Below are positions 15,513 to 23,192 of a stretch of 36,587 bases of DNA, one piece after another (positions within the stretch are counted from its first letter, which is position 1; every line of letters begins with the position of its first letter). The stretch comes from Pseudonocardia humida (GTDB lineage Bacteria > Actinomycetota > Actinomycetes > Mycobacteriales > Pseudonocardiaceae), in assembly GCF_023898865.1 (NCBI RefSeq), contig NZ_JAGSOV010000036.1:1-36587 (forward strand), read 5' to 3'. Both the position numbers and the translations under genes were made by a program. The notes beneath the pieces are model-generated. The model was not told the DNA's origin and searched no databases. It worked only from the letters and a program-made list of their open reading frames with translations.

Positions 15513-15778
15513 AGCACGTCCTGTTCTACGAGCTCGCCGAGGGCGCCGTGGGCCTGGCCCAGGAGCACTACCCCGCGCACCGCGAGCGGATCGACGAGTT
15601 CCACCGGCGGGGCCTGATGCTGCTGGTGGGGACGTTCTCCGACGCGCCGGTCGGGGCGATGGCGGTGTTCACCACCCGGGAGGCGGCCGAGGAGTTCATG
15701 GCCGACGACCCGTTCCTGCGCCACGGCGTCGTCGGCGCGCACCGGGTGCGGGAGTGGGACGAGGTCCTGCAGCCCTGA
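15509..15778 (+). CDS. YciI family protein
   Basis: This 89-residue YCII-type ferredoxin-like protein has HVLFYELAEG, HYPAHRERIDEFHRRGLMLL, GTFSDAPVGAMAVFTTREAA and FMADDPFLRHGVVGAHRVRE. The conserved His and the Asp-Pro-Phe stretch are kept. Its biochemical role is unknown. It starts at the GTG that overlaps the SRPBCC stop. Its 3' end lies antisense to the unusual C-terminal extension of galK. Confidence 0.85.
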   Translation: MKHVLFYELAEGAVGLAQEHYPAHRERIDEFHRRGLMLLVGTFSDAPVGAMAVFTTREAAEEFMADDPFLRHGVVGAHRVREWDEVLQP

Positions 15779-16997
15779 CGGTCGGCCACCGACGGATGGG
15801 TACCGCGACATGAACCTGGTGGGGCTCGCGAGCGGCGACGAGCCCCACCACGGTGCTGTCGCCGGGCGTGGCCAGCCGCGCCGCCGCGGGGGAGGGTTCG
15901 GCGTCGATGAAGTCGGGCTCCCGGTAGCCGTCCGCCTCGAACGCCGCCCGCACCGCCCGTTCCACCGCCTCGGCCCGGGCCACCGGCACCAGCGCGATCG
16001 CCGAGCCGCCGAAGCCGCCGCCGACCATCCGCGCCCCCAGCGCCCCGGCGGCGCGGGCGGTCGCGCAGGCGAGGTCGAGCTCGGCGCAGGAGACCTCGTA
16101 GTCCTCGGCGAGGGAGGTGTGGGAGGCGTCGAGGAGGGGGCCGATCTCGGTGACGAGGCCGGCGTCGAGCAGGGCCACCGCCTCCCGGACCCGGCCGATC
16201 TCGGTGACGATGTGCCGGCCGCGGCGGGCGAGCCCGGGGTCGAGTGCGGCGAGCTGGTCGAGGGTGGCGTCGCGCAGGCTGGGCAGCCCGAGGGTCTCGG
16301 CCGCCTTCTCCACGGCGGTGCGGCGGTTGCCGTACCGGCCGTCGGCGAGGTGGTGGCGGACCTTGGTGTCGATCACCAGCACCTGCAGGCCCGCGTCCTG
16401 CGGGTCGAACGGGACCTGGCGGGTGGAGCCGTCGTGGGTGTCGAGCAGGAGCGCGTGCCCCGCGGTGGCCAGCAGGGCCGCGGCCTGGTCCATGCCGCCG
16501 GTGGCGGCGCCGACGATCTCGTTCTCGGCCCGGACGCAGGCCGCGGCCAGCTGCCTGCGGCCCTCGGGCGTGCCGCCCAGGCCGAGGCCGAACAGGTCGT
16601 CGGCGGCGAGGGCGGTGGCGCACTCCAGCGCCGCCGACGACGACAGCCCGGCCCCGAGCGGGACGGTGTCGGTCACCAGCAGGTCGAGGCCCCGGACGGG
16701 GTGGCCGGCGGCGCGCAGCGCCCACAGCACGCCGGCGGCGTAGCCGCCCCAGCCCGCGGGGGAGCCGGTCCCGACGTCGTCGAGGTCGATCTCGACGGTG
16801 CCGCGCTCGGCCAGGCTGCGCAGCCGCAGGACGGCGTCGTCGCGGTCGGCGGCGGCGACCACGGTCCGCTGGGCGATGGCGAAGGGCAGGCACAGCCCGT
16901 CGGCGTAGTCGACGTGCTCGCCGATCAGGTTCACCCGGCCGGGGGCTGCCCACCGACCGGCGGGCTCGCGCCCGAACTCCGACGCGAAGCCGTTCAC
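15696..16997 (-). CDS. galK: Galactokinase, with an unusual C-terminal extension
   Basis: GalK phosphorylates galactose at C1 with ATP, the first step of the Leloir pathway. Seen are the signature GRVNLIGEHVDYADG (20-34), the ATP loop PLGAGLSSSAALE (113-125), catalytic Asp170 in GGMDQ and the late motif MVGGGFGGSA (324-333). The family usually ends soon after the sequence matching FIDAEPSPAAARL (about 363-375). Here the frame runs on for some 57 residues, through a terminator-like hairpin and into DNA antisense to the YciI gene, to TAG at 15696. The GTG start overlaps the galT stop by four bases. The tail is probably a lost-stop extension, but the enzyme core is intact. Confidence 0.92.
   Translation of the reverse strand: MNGFASEFGREPAGRWAAPGRVNLIGEHVDYADGLCLPFAIAQRTVVAAADRDDAVLRLRSLAERGTVEIDLDDVGTGSPAGWGGYAAGVLWALRAAGHPVRGLDLLVTDTVPLGAGLSSSAALECATALAADDLFGLGLGGTPEGRRQLAAACVRAENEIVGAATGGMDQAAALLATAGHALLLDTHDGSTRQVPFDPQDAGLQVLVIDTKVRHHLADGRYGNRRTAVEKAAETLGLPSLRDATLDQLAALDPGLARRGRHIVTEIGRVREAVALLDAGLVTEIGPLLDASHTSLAEDYEVSCAELDLACATARAAGALGARMVGGGFGGSAIALVPVARAEAVERAVRAAFEADGYREPDFIDAEPSPAAARLATPGDSTVVGLVAAREPHQVHVAVPIRRWPTVRAAGPRPTPAPGARRRRRGAGTGRRP
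15818..15849. terminator. Hairpin at the galK/YciI convergence
   Basis: GGTGGGGCTCG and CGAGCCCCACC form a perfect 11-bp stem with a 10-base loop, between the YciI stop and the expected end of galK. It looks like a bidirectional terminator, yet the galK frame reads straight through it. No T-run follows. Confidence 0.6.
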
Positions 16998-18133
16998 CGG
17001 GCCGCGTCCCGCAGCCGCTGGGCGATCCGTTCCGGGGTGGTGTCGACGATCCACGCGCCCACCCCCGATTCCGACCCGGCAAGGTACTTGAGCTTGCCCG
17101 GCGCCCGGCGCAGCGAGAACAGCTGCAGGTGCAGCCGGGTGAGGTCGCGGCCGGTGCGCACCGGGGCCTGGTGCCAGCCGGCGATGTAGGGCGGGCGCGG
17201 GTCGACCGAGAGCGTGTCCGGCCCGTCCGCGGTGTCGAAGAACCGCTCCAGCCTGCGCAGCAGGTCGGGGTAGAGCTCGGCGAGCTCGGCGCGCTCCTCG
17301 TCGTCGAGGGCGGCGAAGTCGGGCACCGCGCGGTGCGGCACCAGGTGGGCCTCGACGGGCCAGCGGGCGGCGGCCGGGACGAACGCCGTCCAGCGGGTGC
17401 CGTCGAGCACGACGCGGGTGCCCGCCGCGCGCTCGGAGTCGAGCACGTCCTGCAGCAGGTCGCGGCCGGTCCGCCTGCGGTGCTCGGACGCCTGCGTGAG
17501 CAGCTGGGAGGTGCGCGGGGTGACGAACGGGTAGGCGTAGATCTGCCCGTGCGGGTGCTGCAGGGTCACCCCGATCTCCAGCCCGCGGTTCTCGAACGGG
17601 AACACCTGCTCGATCCCGGGCATCGCGGACAGCTCGGCGGTGCGGTCGGCCCACGCGTCGAGGACGGTCAGCACGCGCTCGGTCGGCAGGTGGGCGAACG
17701 CGGCGTCGTGGTCGCTGGTGAAGCAGACGACCTCGCAGCGGCCCACCGCGGGCCGCTGCGGCCACAGCGGGTTGCCGTCGACCTCGGGCGGCACCTCGAC
17801 GGAGGGGCTGCGCGCGAACGAGGGGAACCGGTTCTCGAACACGACCACGTCGTACTCGGCGGCCGGGATCTCCGACGGCTCCCGGCCGGGCCGCGTCGGG
17901 CACAGCGGGCAGTGGTCGGCGGGCGGCAGGAACGTGCGGTCCATCCGGTGCGCGGCGACCGTGACCCACTCGCCGGTGAGCACGTCGTAGCGCATGGTGG
18001 AGCCGGTCTGCACCGTCGGCAGGTCGCGCGTGTCCGCGGGCGGCACGCGCTCGCCGATGCTCTCGGCGGTGGCGGGGTCGTCGAAGTAGAACAGCTCGCG
18101 GCCGTCGGCCATCCGGGCGGGGGTGCGCGTCAT
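16994..18133 (-). CDS. galT: Galactose-1-phosphate uridylyltransferase
   Basis: GalT exchanges UMP between UDP-glucose and galactose-1-phosphate. The 379-residue product has the zinc-site pair Cys75/Cys78 (CPLC) and the active-site motif HPHGQ, with the nucleotidylated histidine at His195. VVFENRFPSF and PFENRGLEIGVTLQ are family landmarks. The ATG at 18133 overlaps the DeoR stop by four bases and the galT stop overlaps the galK start by four bases, so the whole operon is translationally coupled. The upstream in-frame extension to 18262 has no coding character and was rejected. Confidence 0.94.
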   Translation of the reverse strand: MTRTPARMADGRELFYFDDPATAESIGERVPPADTRDLPTVQTGSTMRYDVLTGEWVTVAAHRMDRTFLPPADHCPLCPTRPGREPSEIPAAEYDVVVFENRFPSFARSPSVEVPPEVDGNPLWPQRPAVGRCEVVCFTSDHDAAFAHLPTERVLTVLDAWADRTAELSAMPGIEQVFPFENRGLEIGVTLQHPHGQIYAYPFVTPRTSQLLTQASEHRRRTGRDLLQDVLDSERAAGTRVVLDGTRWTAFVPAAARWPVEAHLVPHRAVPDFAALDDEERAELAELYPDLLRRLERFFDTADGPDTLSVDPRPPYIAGWHQAPVRTGRDLTRLHLQLFSLRRAPGKLKYLAGSESGVGAWIVDTTPERIAQRLRDAAR

Positions 18134-18897
18134 GCCGCGAGCACCAGCCGTTCGCAGCTGCCCTCCAGCGCGTTGCGCGCCTCCACGTCGAGCCCGGTGT
18201 CGGTGACCACCACGTCGACCTCGCCCAGCATCGCGATCGTGCTCAGGCCAACCACCCCCCACTTCGAGTTGTCGGCCACCACGGCCACCCTGCGGGCGCT
18301 GGCCACCAGCGCCCGGTTGGTCTCGGCCTCGGCCAGGTTCGGTGTCGTGAACCCGGCCTCGGCGTCCATCCCGTGCACGCCCATCAGCAGCCAGTCGACG
18401 TGCAGGCGGCGCAGCGCGCCCACCGCGACCGGCCCGACCAGCGCGTCGGACGGCGTGCGCTCGCCCCCGATGAGCACGACGGTGTGGTCCTCGCGGCCGC
18501 CGTCGTGCAGCACCTCGGCCACCCGCAGCGAGTTCGTCACGATGGTGAGCCGGGGGATGCCCAGCAGCGCCGACGCCACGGCGTGCGTTGTCGTGCCCGC
18601 CGAGAGCGCGACCGAGGCGCCGGGCTCGACGAGCGCGGCGGCGGCCGCGGCGATTGCCTGCTTGGCCGCGGTGTGCAGCACCGCCTTGGCCGCGAAGCCC
18701 GGCTCGTCGACGCTGCTGCGCGCGGCCGTCGCCCCGCCGTGCACGCGGGTGACCAGGCCCCGCCCGGCCAGCGCCTCGATGTCGCGGCGGATCGTCATGT
18801 CCGACACGCCGAGGCGCTCCACCAGCTCCGAGACCCGCACGCCGCCGGTGGTGCGGACTTCGTCGAGGATGAGCTCCTGCCGCTGGCGCGCCAGCAT
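18130..18897 (-). CDS. DeoR/GlpR family transcriptional repressor
   Basis: This 255-residue protein has a DeoR N-terminal helix-turn-helix (MLARQRQELILDEV, then RVSELVERLGVSDMTIRRDI, residues about 18-37, followed by GLVTRVHGG). A sugar-phosphate-binding DeoR C-terminal domain carries SAGTTTHAVASAL, IGG, and ADNSKWG near the end. It sits inside the beta-galactosidase-galT-galK operon, starting directly after the GH42 stop, so it is most likely the local repressor. The inducer is probably a galactose phosphate, by analogy with the family. The candidate binding sites are the TGTTGG repeats upstream of the GH42 gene. Confidence 0.9.
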   Translation of the reverse strand: MLARQRQELILDEVRTTGGVRVSELVERLGVSDMTIRRDIEALAGRGLVTRVHGGATAARSSVDEPGFAAKAVLHTAAKQAIAAAAAALVEPGASVALSAGTTTHAVASALLGIPRLTIVTNSLRVAEVLHDGGREDHTVVLIGGERTPSDALVGPVAVGALRRLHVDWLLMGVHGMDAEAGFTTPNLAEAETNRALVASARRVAVVADNSKWGVVGLSTIAMLGEVDVVVTDTGLDVEARNALEGSCERLVLAA

Positions 18898-20889
18898 CTA
18901 CTCCTCCTCCCGGATCACCGCGGCGTCGCGCGCGGCGACCGTGACCGTACCTGCGGACCCGGCCACCGGCAGGTCACCGGCCAGCAGGTCGACCCCCCGG
19001 GTGAACACGGTCACGGGCTCGTCGGTGGGGTTGAGCACGAACACGTACCGCCCGCGGCGCACCACCTCGACGCCCGGCGCGGGCGGCTCGAAGCGGGCCG
19101 CGCCCGCCTCGCGGGCGATCCGGTCGGCCAGCGCGGTCGTGGCGGCCTCGTCGGGGCGCGTCGCGAGGTACCAGGCCACGCCCCCGCCGACCGCCCGCCG
19201 GGTGAGGGCAGGGCCGCCGGGGCGCGGTCCGTCGGCGAACCGGGAGACGACCTCGGCGTCGGGCGCGGTGACGACCTCGGCCCACAGGTCGGCGCGGCTG
19301 CCGTCGTCCAGGGTCACGGTCGCGCCGGGCAGCAGCGGCGCGAACTCCTCGACGCGCACGCCGAGCAGGTCGCGGAAGGCGCCGGGGTAGCCGCCGAGGC
19401 GGACGTGGTCGTGGCCGTCGACGATCCCGGAGAAGTAGGTCACCAGCGCGTGCCCGCCGCCCTCGACGTACGCCGCCAGCCCGGCCGCCGCCGCGTCCGA
19501 GCACAGGTAGAGCGTCGGCACGACGACCAGCCGGTAGCCGGACAGGTCCGACTCCGGGTGCACGACGTCGACGGTCGCGCCGAGCCCGGTCAGGGCGCGG
19601 TGCCAGCGGTGCGCGGCGTCGGGGTAGCGCAGCTCCGCGCTGGGGTGCGAGTCGAGGTCGCAGGCCCACCAGGCGTCCCAGTCGAACAGCACGGCCACGT
19701 CGGCCCGCACCGGGCTGCCGGCCACCTCCCCGAGCACGGCCAGCGCCGCGCCCAGCGCCGCGACCTCCCGGAAGCGCTCGGAGTCCGGTCCGGCGTGCGG
19801 GACCAGCGCGGAGTGGTACTTCTCGGCACCGGCCCGCGAGGCCCGCCACTGGAAGAACCCGACGGCGTCCGCGCCCCGGGCGACGTGGCGCAGCGAGTCG
19901 AGCAGCAGCTCACCGGGGCGCTTGGCCACGTTGACCGGCTGCCAGTTCACCGCGGAGGTCGCCGACTCCATCAGCAGCCACGCCCGCCCGCCCGCGACCC
20001 CGCGGGTGAGGTCGTCGGTGAAGGCCTGCTCGGCGCGCGGGTCGGCCAGCCGGTGGTCGAGGTAGTGGTCCTGGGAGACGACGTCCTGGTCGGGCGCCCA
20101 GCGGAAGTAGTCCTGCTCGCTCTGGTGGGTGCTGACCATGAAGTTGGTGGTCACCGGGACGGTCGGGCTCAGCTCGCGCAGGACGTCGCGCTCGGCGCGG
20201 TGGTAGTCCAGCAGCGCGTCGGAGCTGAACCGGGCGAAGTCGAGCTGCTGGGTCGGGTTGGGCACGGCCGGGGTGACCCGCGGCGGCAGCACCTGCTCGA
20301 ACGACGTGTAGTGCTGCGACCAGAACGCGGTGCCCCACGCCCGGTTCAGCTCGTCGACGTCGCCGTAGCGCTTGGTCAGCCAGTCGCGGAACGCCGCCGC
20401 GCTCACGTCGCACCAGCAGCGGCCGTTGTGGCAGCCGAGCTCGTTGCTGACGTGCCAGAGCCGGACGGCCGGGTGCCCGCCGTAGCGCCGCGCCATCTCC
20501 GCGACCAGGCGCAGCGCGTGCTCGCGGAACACCGGCGAGCTCGGGCACCACGACTGGCGGCTGCCCGGCCACAGCGTCCGGCCGTCGGCGTCGACGGGCA
20601 GGACCTCCGGGTGCGCGGTGGTCAGCCAGGGCGGCGGCGCGGCGGTGGCCGTGGCCATGTCGACCGCGATGCCGCCCTCGTGCAGCAGCCCGAGCACCTC
20701 GTCGAACCAGCCGAAGTCGAAGCGCCCCGGCTCGGGCTCGAGCAGCGCCCAGGAGAACACCCCGAGCGTGACGAAGCCGAGGCCGGCCTCGCGCATCAGC
20801 GCCACGTCCTCGCGCCACACCTCGGGCGACCACTGCTCCGGGTTGTAGTCGCAGCCCATCGCGATCCCCGGGAACGGGAACTCGAACAC
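18898..20889 (-). CDS. GH42 beta-galactosidase
   Basis: This 663-residue enzyme hydrolyses terminal beta-galactosides and has the GH42 plan: an N-terminal TIM barrel (about 1-370), a trimerisation domain (about 380-590) and a C-terminal beta domain. Glu150 in HVSNELG is the acid/base and Glu308 in LLMESATSAVNW the nucleophile. Cys115, Cys153, Cys158 and Cys160 fit the known zinc cluster. There is no signal peptide, so the substrate must be imported, although no sugar transporter is visible nearby. The GTG at 20889 has GAGGGG upstream. It is the first gene of the operon feeding galactose to GalK and GalT. Confidence 0.93.
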   Translation of the reverse strand: MFEFPFPGIAMGCDYNPEQWSPEVWREDVALMREAGLGFVTLGVFSWALLEPEPGRFDFGWFDEVLGLLHEGGIAVDMATATAAPPPWLTTAHPEVLPVDADGRTLWPGSRQSWCPSSPVFREHALRLVAEMARRYGGHPAVRLWHVSNELGCHNGRCWCDVSAAAFRDWLTKRYGDVDELNRAWGTAFWSQHYTSFEQVLPPRVTPAVPNPTQQLDFARFSSDALLDYHRAERDVLRELSPTVPVTTNFMVSTHQSEQDYFRWAPDQDVVSQDHYLDHRLADPRAEQAFTDDLTRGVAGGRAWLLMESATSAVNWQPVNVAKRPGELLLDSLRHVARGADAVGFFQWRASRAGAEKYHSALVPHAGPDSERFREVAALGAALAVLGEVAGSPVRADVAVLFDWDAWWACDLDSHPSAELRYPDAAHRWHRALTGLGATVDVVHPESDLSGYRLVVVPTLYLCSDAAAAGLAAYVEGGGHALVTYFSGIVDGHDHVRLGGYPGAFRDLLGVRVEEFAPLLPGATVTLDDGSRADLWAEVVTAPDAEVVSRFADGPRPGGPALTRRAVGGGVAWYLATRPDEAATTALADRIAREAGAARFEPPAPGVEVVRRGRYVFVLNPTDEPVTVFTRGVDLLAGDLPVAGSAGTVTVAARDAAVIREEE

Positions 20890-20964
20890 GTCTCACCCCT
20901 CGGTCGGCACCGCGGCCCGCGGAAGATCACGGGCACCGGCAGCATGCACGATGCGGGAGCGGGG

Positions 20965-21021
20965 CTGTTGGAGTCAACACGTTCCAACAGGGGTTCGGCC
21001 GGACGCCAACAACACCCAACA
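20965..21021 (-). promoter_or_regulatory. Candidate DeoR operator and promoter of the galactoside operon
   Basis: CTGTTGGA (20965-20972) and TCCAACAG (20983-20990) form a perfect 8-bp inverted repeat with a 10-base spacer. Further CCAACA copies stand at 21006-21011 and 21016-21021. The copies from 20984 on are spaced 22 and 10 bases, close to whole helical turns. Minus-strand TTGACT (20977-20972) within the palindrome could be the -35 box, with CATCGT 18 bases on as a weak -10. This is where a DeoR repressor would block the promoter. Binding is inferred. Confidence 0.55.
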
Positions 21022-21055
21022 CCAGGACGGCTGAGCGGTACGGCGCCCGGCCGCG

Positions 21056-22414
21056 CTACCGCGCCAACTCCGAGTCGAGGCCGGCGTCGACGGCCAGCCG
21101 CACGGCCAGCTCGTGGGCGCGGGGGAGCAGGTCGGGGACGTCCACGCCGAGGACCCGGCCGTCGGCCACGACGGGCTCGCCGTCGACCCAGACCCGGGCC
21201 ACGTCGCGCACCGACGCGCAGTAGACCAGCTTCTGGTACGGGTCGTGGATGGCGGCCAGCGACGGGCTGTGCTCGGGCAGCCAGACCAGGTCGGCCGCCT
21301 TGCCGGGTTCCAGGCTGCCGATCTCGTCGGCCATCCCCAGCGCGGTGGCGCCGCCGATCGTGGCCATGTGCACGACGTCGCGGGCGGTGATCGCGGTGGC
21401 CTGCAGGTGGTGCACCTTCTGCAGGAGGGCCGCGGTCTTCATCGTCTCCAGCATGTCCTGGCTGTCGTTGCTGGCCGGCCCGTCCAGGCCGAGGCCGACG
21501 GTGAGGCCCTCGCGGCGCAGCCGGGGCACCGGGCACACCCCCGACGCCAGGATCATGTTCGACACCGGGTTGTGCGCGACGGCGACGTCGCGCCTGCGCA
21601 GCACCGCGATGTCGGCGTCGTCGAGCCAGACGCAGTGCGCGGCCAGCGTCTGGCCGTCCAGCAGCCCGGCGCGCTCGGCGAAGGCGATGGCCGCGGCGCC
21701 GCGGGTGACCCGGCACTGGGTCACCTCCTCGCGGACCTCGTGCAGGTGGACGTGCAGCCGGCCGGTGTCGGCCACCAGCCGCGCGGTGGCCGCCACCAGC
21801 TCGTCGGACGACTCGGGCACCGTGGCCAGCCCGACCCGGAACCGGCTGCGCCGCGACGCCGCCGCCGCATCGGCCAGGGCCTCGTGCTCGGCCAGCAGCG
21901 GGCCCAGCGGGCGCGGGCCGGGGGTGTCGGCGGCGCCGTAGCTGACGTCGCCGCGCAGCCCGAGCCGCTCCAGCCCGTCGACGACCCCGGGGGTGACCGG
22001 CTCGGCGCCCGGGGCGGCGCAGAACATGTCGGCCACCGTCGTCACCCCCGACAGCGCCATCTCCGCGCCCCGCAGCAGCGTCCCGACCAGCGCGACCTCG
22101 CGTGTCAGGTGCGCCTCCAGCGGGCCGACGACGTGCGCGAACCACTCCCACAGGGTGTGCGCCTCGCCGATCCCGGACACCAGGCCCTCGGAGAAGTGGC
22201 CGTGGCAGCTGACGAACCCGGGCACCAGGATGCCGGTGCCGTCGCCGACGACCTCGACGTCCGGCGCCGCCGCCCGCAGCCGCTCGAAGGCGTCCACCCC
22301 GGCGATCCGCCCGCCCCGCACGAGCACCGCGCCGTCGCGCAGGTCGCCGCCGGGACCGCAGGTGAGCACGTGCCGGGCGCGGATGAGGACGTCCGCGGGC
22401 TGGGCGTGGTCCAT
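21056..22414 (-). CDS. Amidohydrolase (SAH/MTA or cytosine deaminase-like)
   Basis: This 452-residue metal-dependent hydrolase is of the deaminase branch. Seen are the N-terminal beta-sandwich part (DVLIRARHVLTC), the metal pair in VPGFVSCHGHFSEGL, HLHE, the metal histidine in AAHCVWLDD, and GLGLDGPASND with the catalytic Asp. These match ATZ/TRZ-type enzymes acting on adenosine-like or triazine-like rings. The exact substrate is not predictable. The ATG at 22414 has no Shine-Dalgarno, but a TACGCT box lies seven bases upstream, so a leaderless transcript is likely. The long open frame upstream of this ATG is not coding-like. Confidence 0.87.
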   Translation of the reverse strand: MDHAQPADVLIRARHVLTCGPGGDLRDGAVLVRGGRIAGVDAFERLRAAAPDVEVVGDGTGILVPGFVSCHGHFSEGLVSGIGEAHTLWEWFAHVVGPLEAHLTREVALVGTLLRGAEMALSGVTTVADMFCAAPGAEPVTPGVVDGLERLGLRGDVSYGAADTPGPRPLGPLLAEHEALADAAAASRRSRFRVGLATVPESSDELVAATARLVADTGRLHVHLHEVREEVTQCRVTRGAAAIAFAERAGLLDGQTLAAHCVWLDDADIAVLRRRDVAVAHNPVSNMILASGVCPVPRLRREGLTVGLGLDGPASNDSQDMLETMKTAALLQKVHHLQATAITARDVVHMATIGGATALGMADEIGSLEPGKAADLVWLPEHSPSLAAIHDPYQKLVYCASVRDVARVWVDGEPVVADGRVLGVDVPDLLPRAHELAVRLAVDAGLDSELAR

Positions 22415-22421
22415 CGGCGCT

Positions 22422-22427
22422 AGCGTA
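22422..22427 (-). promoter_or_regulatory. Candidate -10 box for the leaderless amidohydrolase gene
   Basis: On the minus strand TACGCT ends seven bases before the ATG at 22414, the same hexamer and nearly the same spacing as in front of tam. A convincing -35 box was not found. Confidence 0.45.
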
Positions 22428-22531
22428 GCGGCGCGTCGGGCGCGACACGCGGGTTCGGGGTGCGACCCCCGCGACGGGCACCTCGCCCCCATCGTGTAAT
22501 CAAGCCCGACCGCTCGGTACGCGATCATTGT

Positions 22532-22553
22532 CCGTCGGGCGGAGTGCCGACGG
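22532..22553. promoter_or_regulatory. Inverted repeat before the lipoprotein-GGDEF/EAL operon
   Basis: CCGTCGG (22532-22538) and CCGACGG (22547-22553) form a perfect 7-bp inverted repeat with an 8-base spacer in the divergent gap between the amidohydrolase and the lipoprotein genes. It may be an operator. No dedicated regulator is nearby. Confidence 0.35.
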
Positions 22554-22580
22554 CCGCACGACCGACACGAGGACGGTGCC

Positions 22581-23192
22581 ATGGGCCAGGCAAGTGCTCC
22601 CCGCCGGCTCGGCCGCGCCCACGTCGTCGCGGTACTGGTCGCCCTGTGCGCCGTGAGCGCTTGCGCCACCAGCGCCCCGGTGCCCACCGGGCCCGTGGCC
22701 GACGCGGTCGACCCGGCCCCGGCGGTGCTGGCCCCCCCGGTGCTGGCGCCCGGTCAGCCCGTCCCGGCCCCCGCGGAACCGGCCGTGCTGAGGATGCTCG
22801 GGCGCATCGGCACCACCAACGACGGCAGCGTGCTGGCCTTCGACCCGCCGACGCTCGACCTGCTGGGGCGGGTCCGGGTGACGGTGTACGAGCCGTGGGT
22901 CAAGCAGACGCTGAACTTCGAGGGGGTCTGGCTCTCCGACCTGCTGGACGTCGCCCGGGCCGACCCGCAGGCGAGTACCTTGCACCTCACCGCGCTCGAC
23001 GACTACCAGGTCGACCTGGCGGTCGCCGACGTGCGGGCGGGCGGGGTGCTGCTGGCGACGCGCAGCGGCGGGGGCGCGCCCATCCCCCTCGAGGACGGTG
23101 GCCCGACCCGGATCGTGTTCGCCGCCGGCGTGCCGGCCGGGGCCAGCGCGGACCAGTGGATCTGGAGCCTCTCGACGATCGACGTGAGATGA
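22581..23192 (+). CDS. Lipoprotein with a molybdopterin-oxidoreductase-like fold
   Basis: This 203-residue product has a signal peptide (HVVAVLVALCAVSAC) with lipobox Cys28 and a Pro/Ala-rich tether (about 30-65). The globular part shows RVTVYEPWVKQTLNFEGVWL, LLDVARADPQASTLHLTALDD and YQVDLAVADVRAGGVLLATR. That pattern resembles the SUOX-type molybdopterin-binding fold in its small, cofactor-less form: there is no conserved Cys to hold molybdenum. It probably binds a ligand rather than catalysing. Its stop overlaps the start of the GGDEF-EAL gene by four bases, which suggests it is the extracellular input partner of that enzyme. Confidence 0.8.
   Translation: MGQASAPRRLGRAHVVAVLVALCAVSACATSAPVPTGPVADAVDPAPAVLAPPVLAPGQPVPAPAEPAVLRMLGRIGTTNDGSVLAFDPPTLDLLGRVRVTVYEPWVKQTLNFEGVWLSDLLDVARADPQASTLHLTALDDYQVDLAVADVRAGGVLLATRSGGGAPIPLEDGGPTRIVFAAGVPAGASADQWIWSLSTIDVR

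Noticed and set aside
18134..18262. N-terminal extension of galT to 18262
   Set aside because: It lies in antisense-like Arg/Gly-rich sequence inside the DeoR gene. The ATG at 18133 overlaps the DeoR stop by 4 bp as expected in this operon.
21056..22687. N-terminal extension of the amidohydrolase to 22687
   Set aside because: The added 91 residues lack family similarity, and a -10 box sits right before the ATG at 22414.
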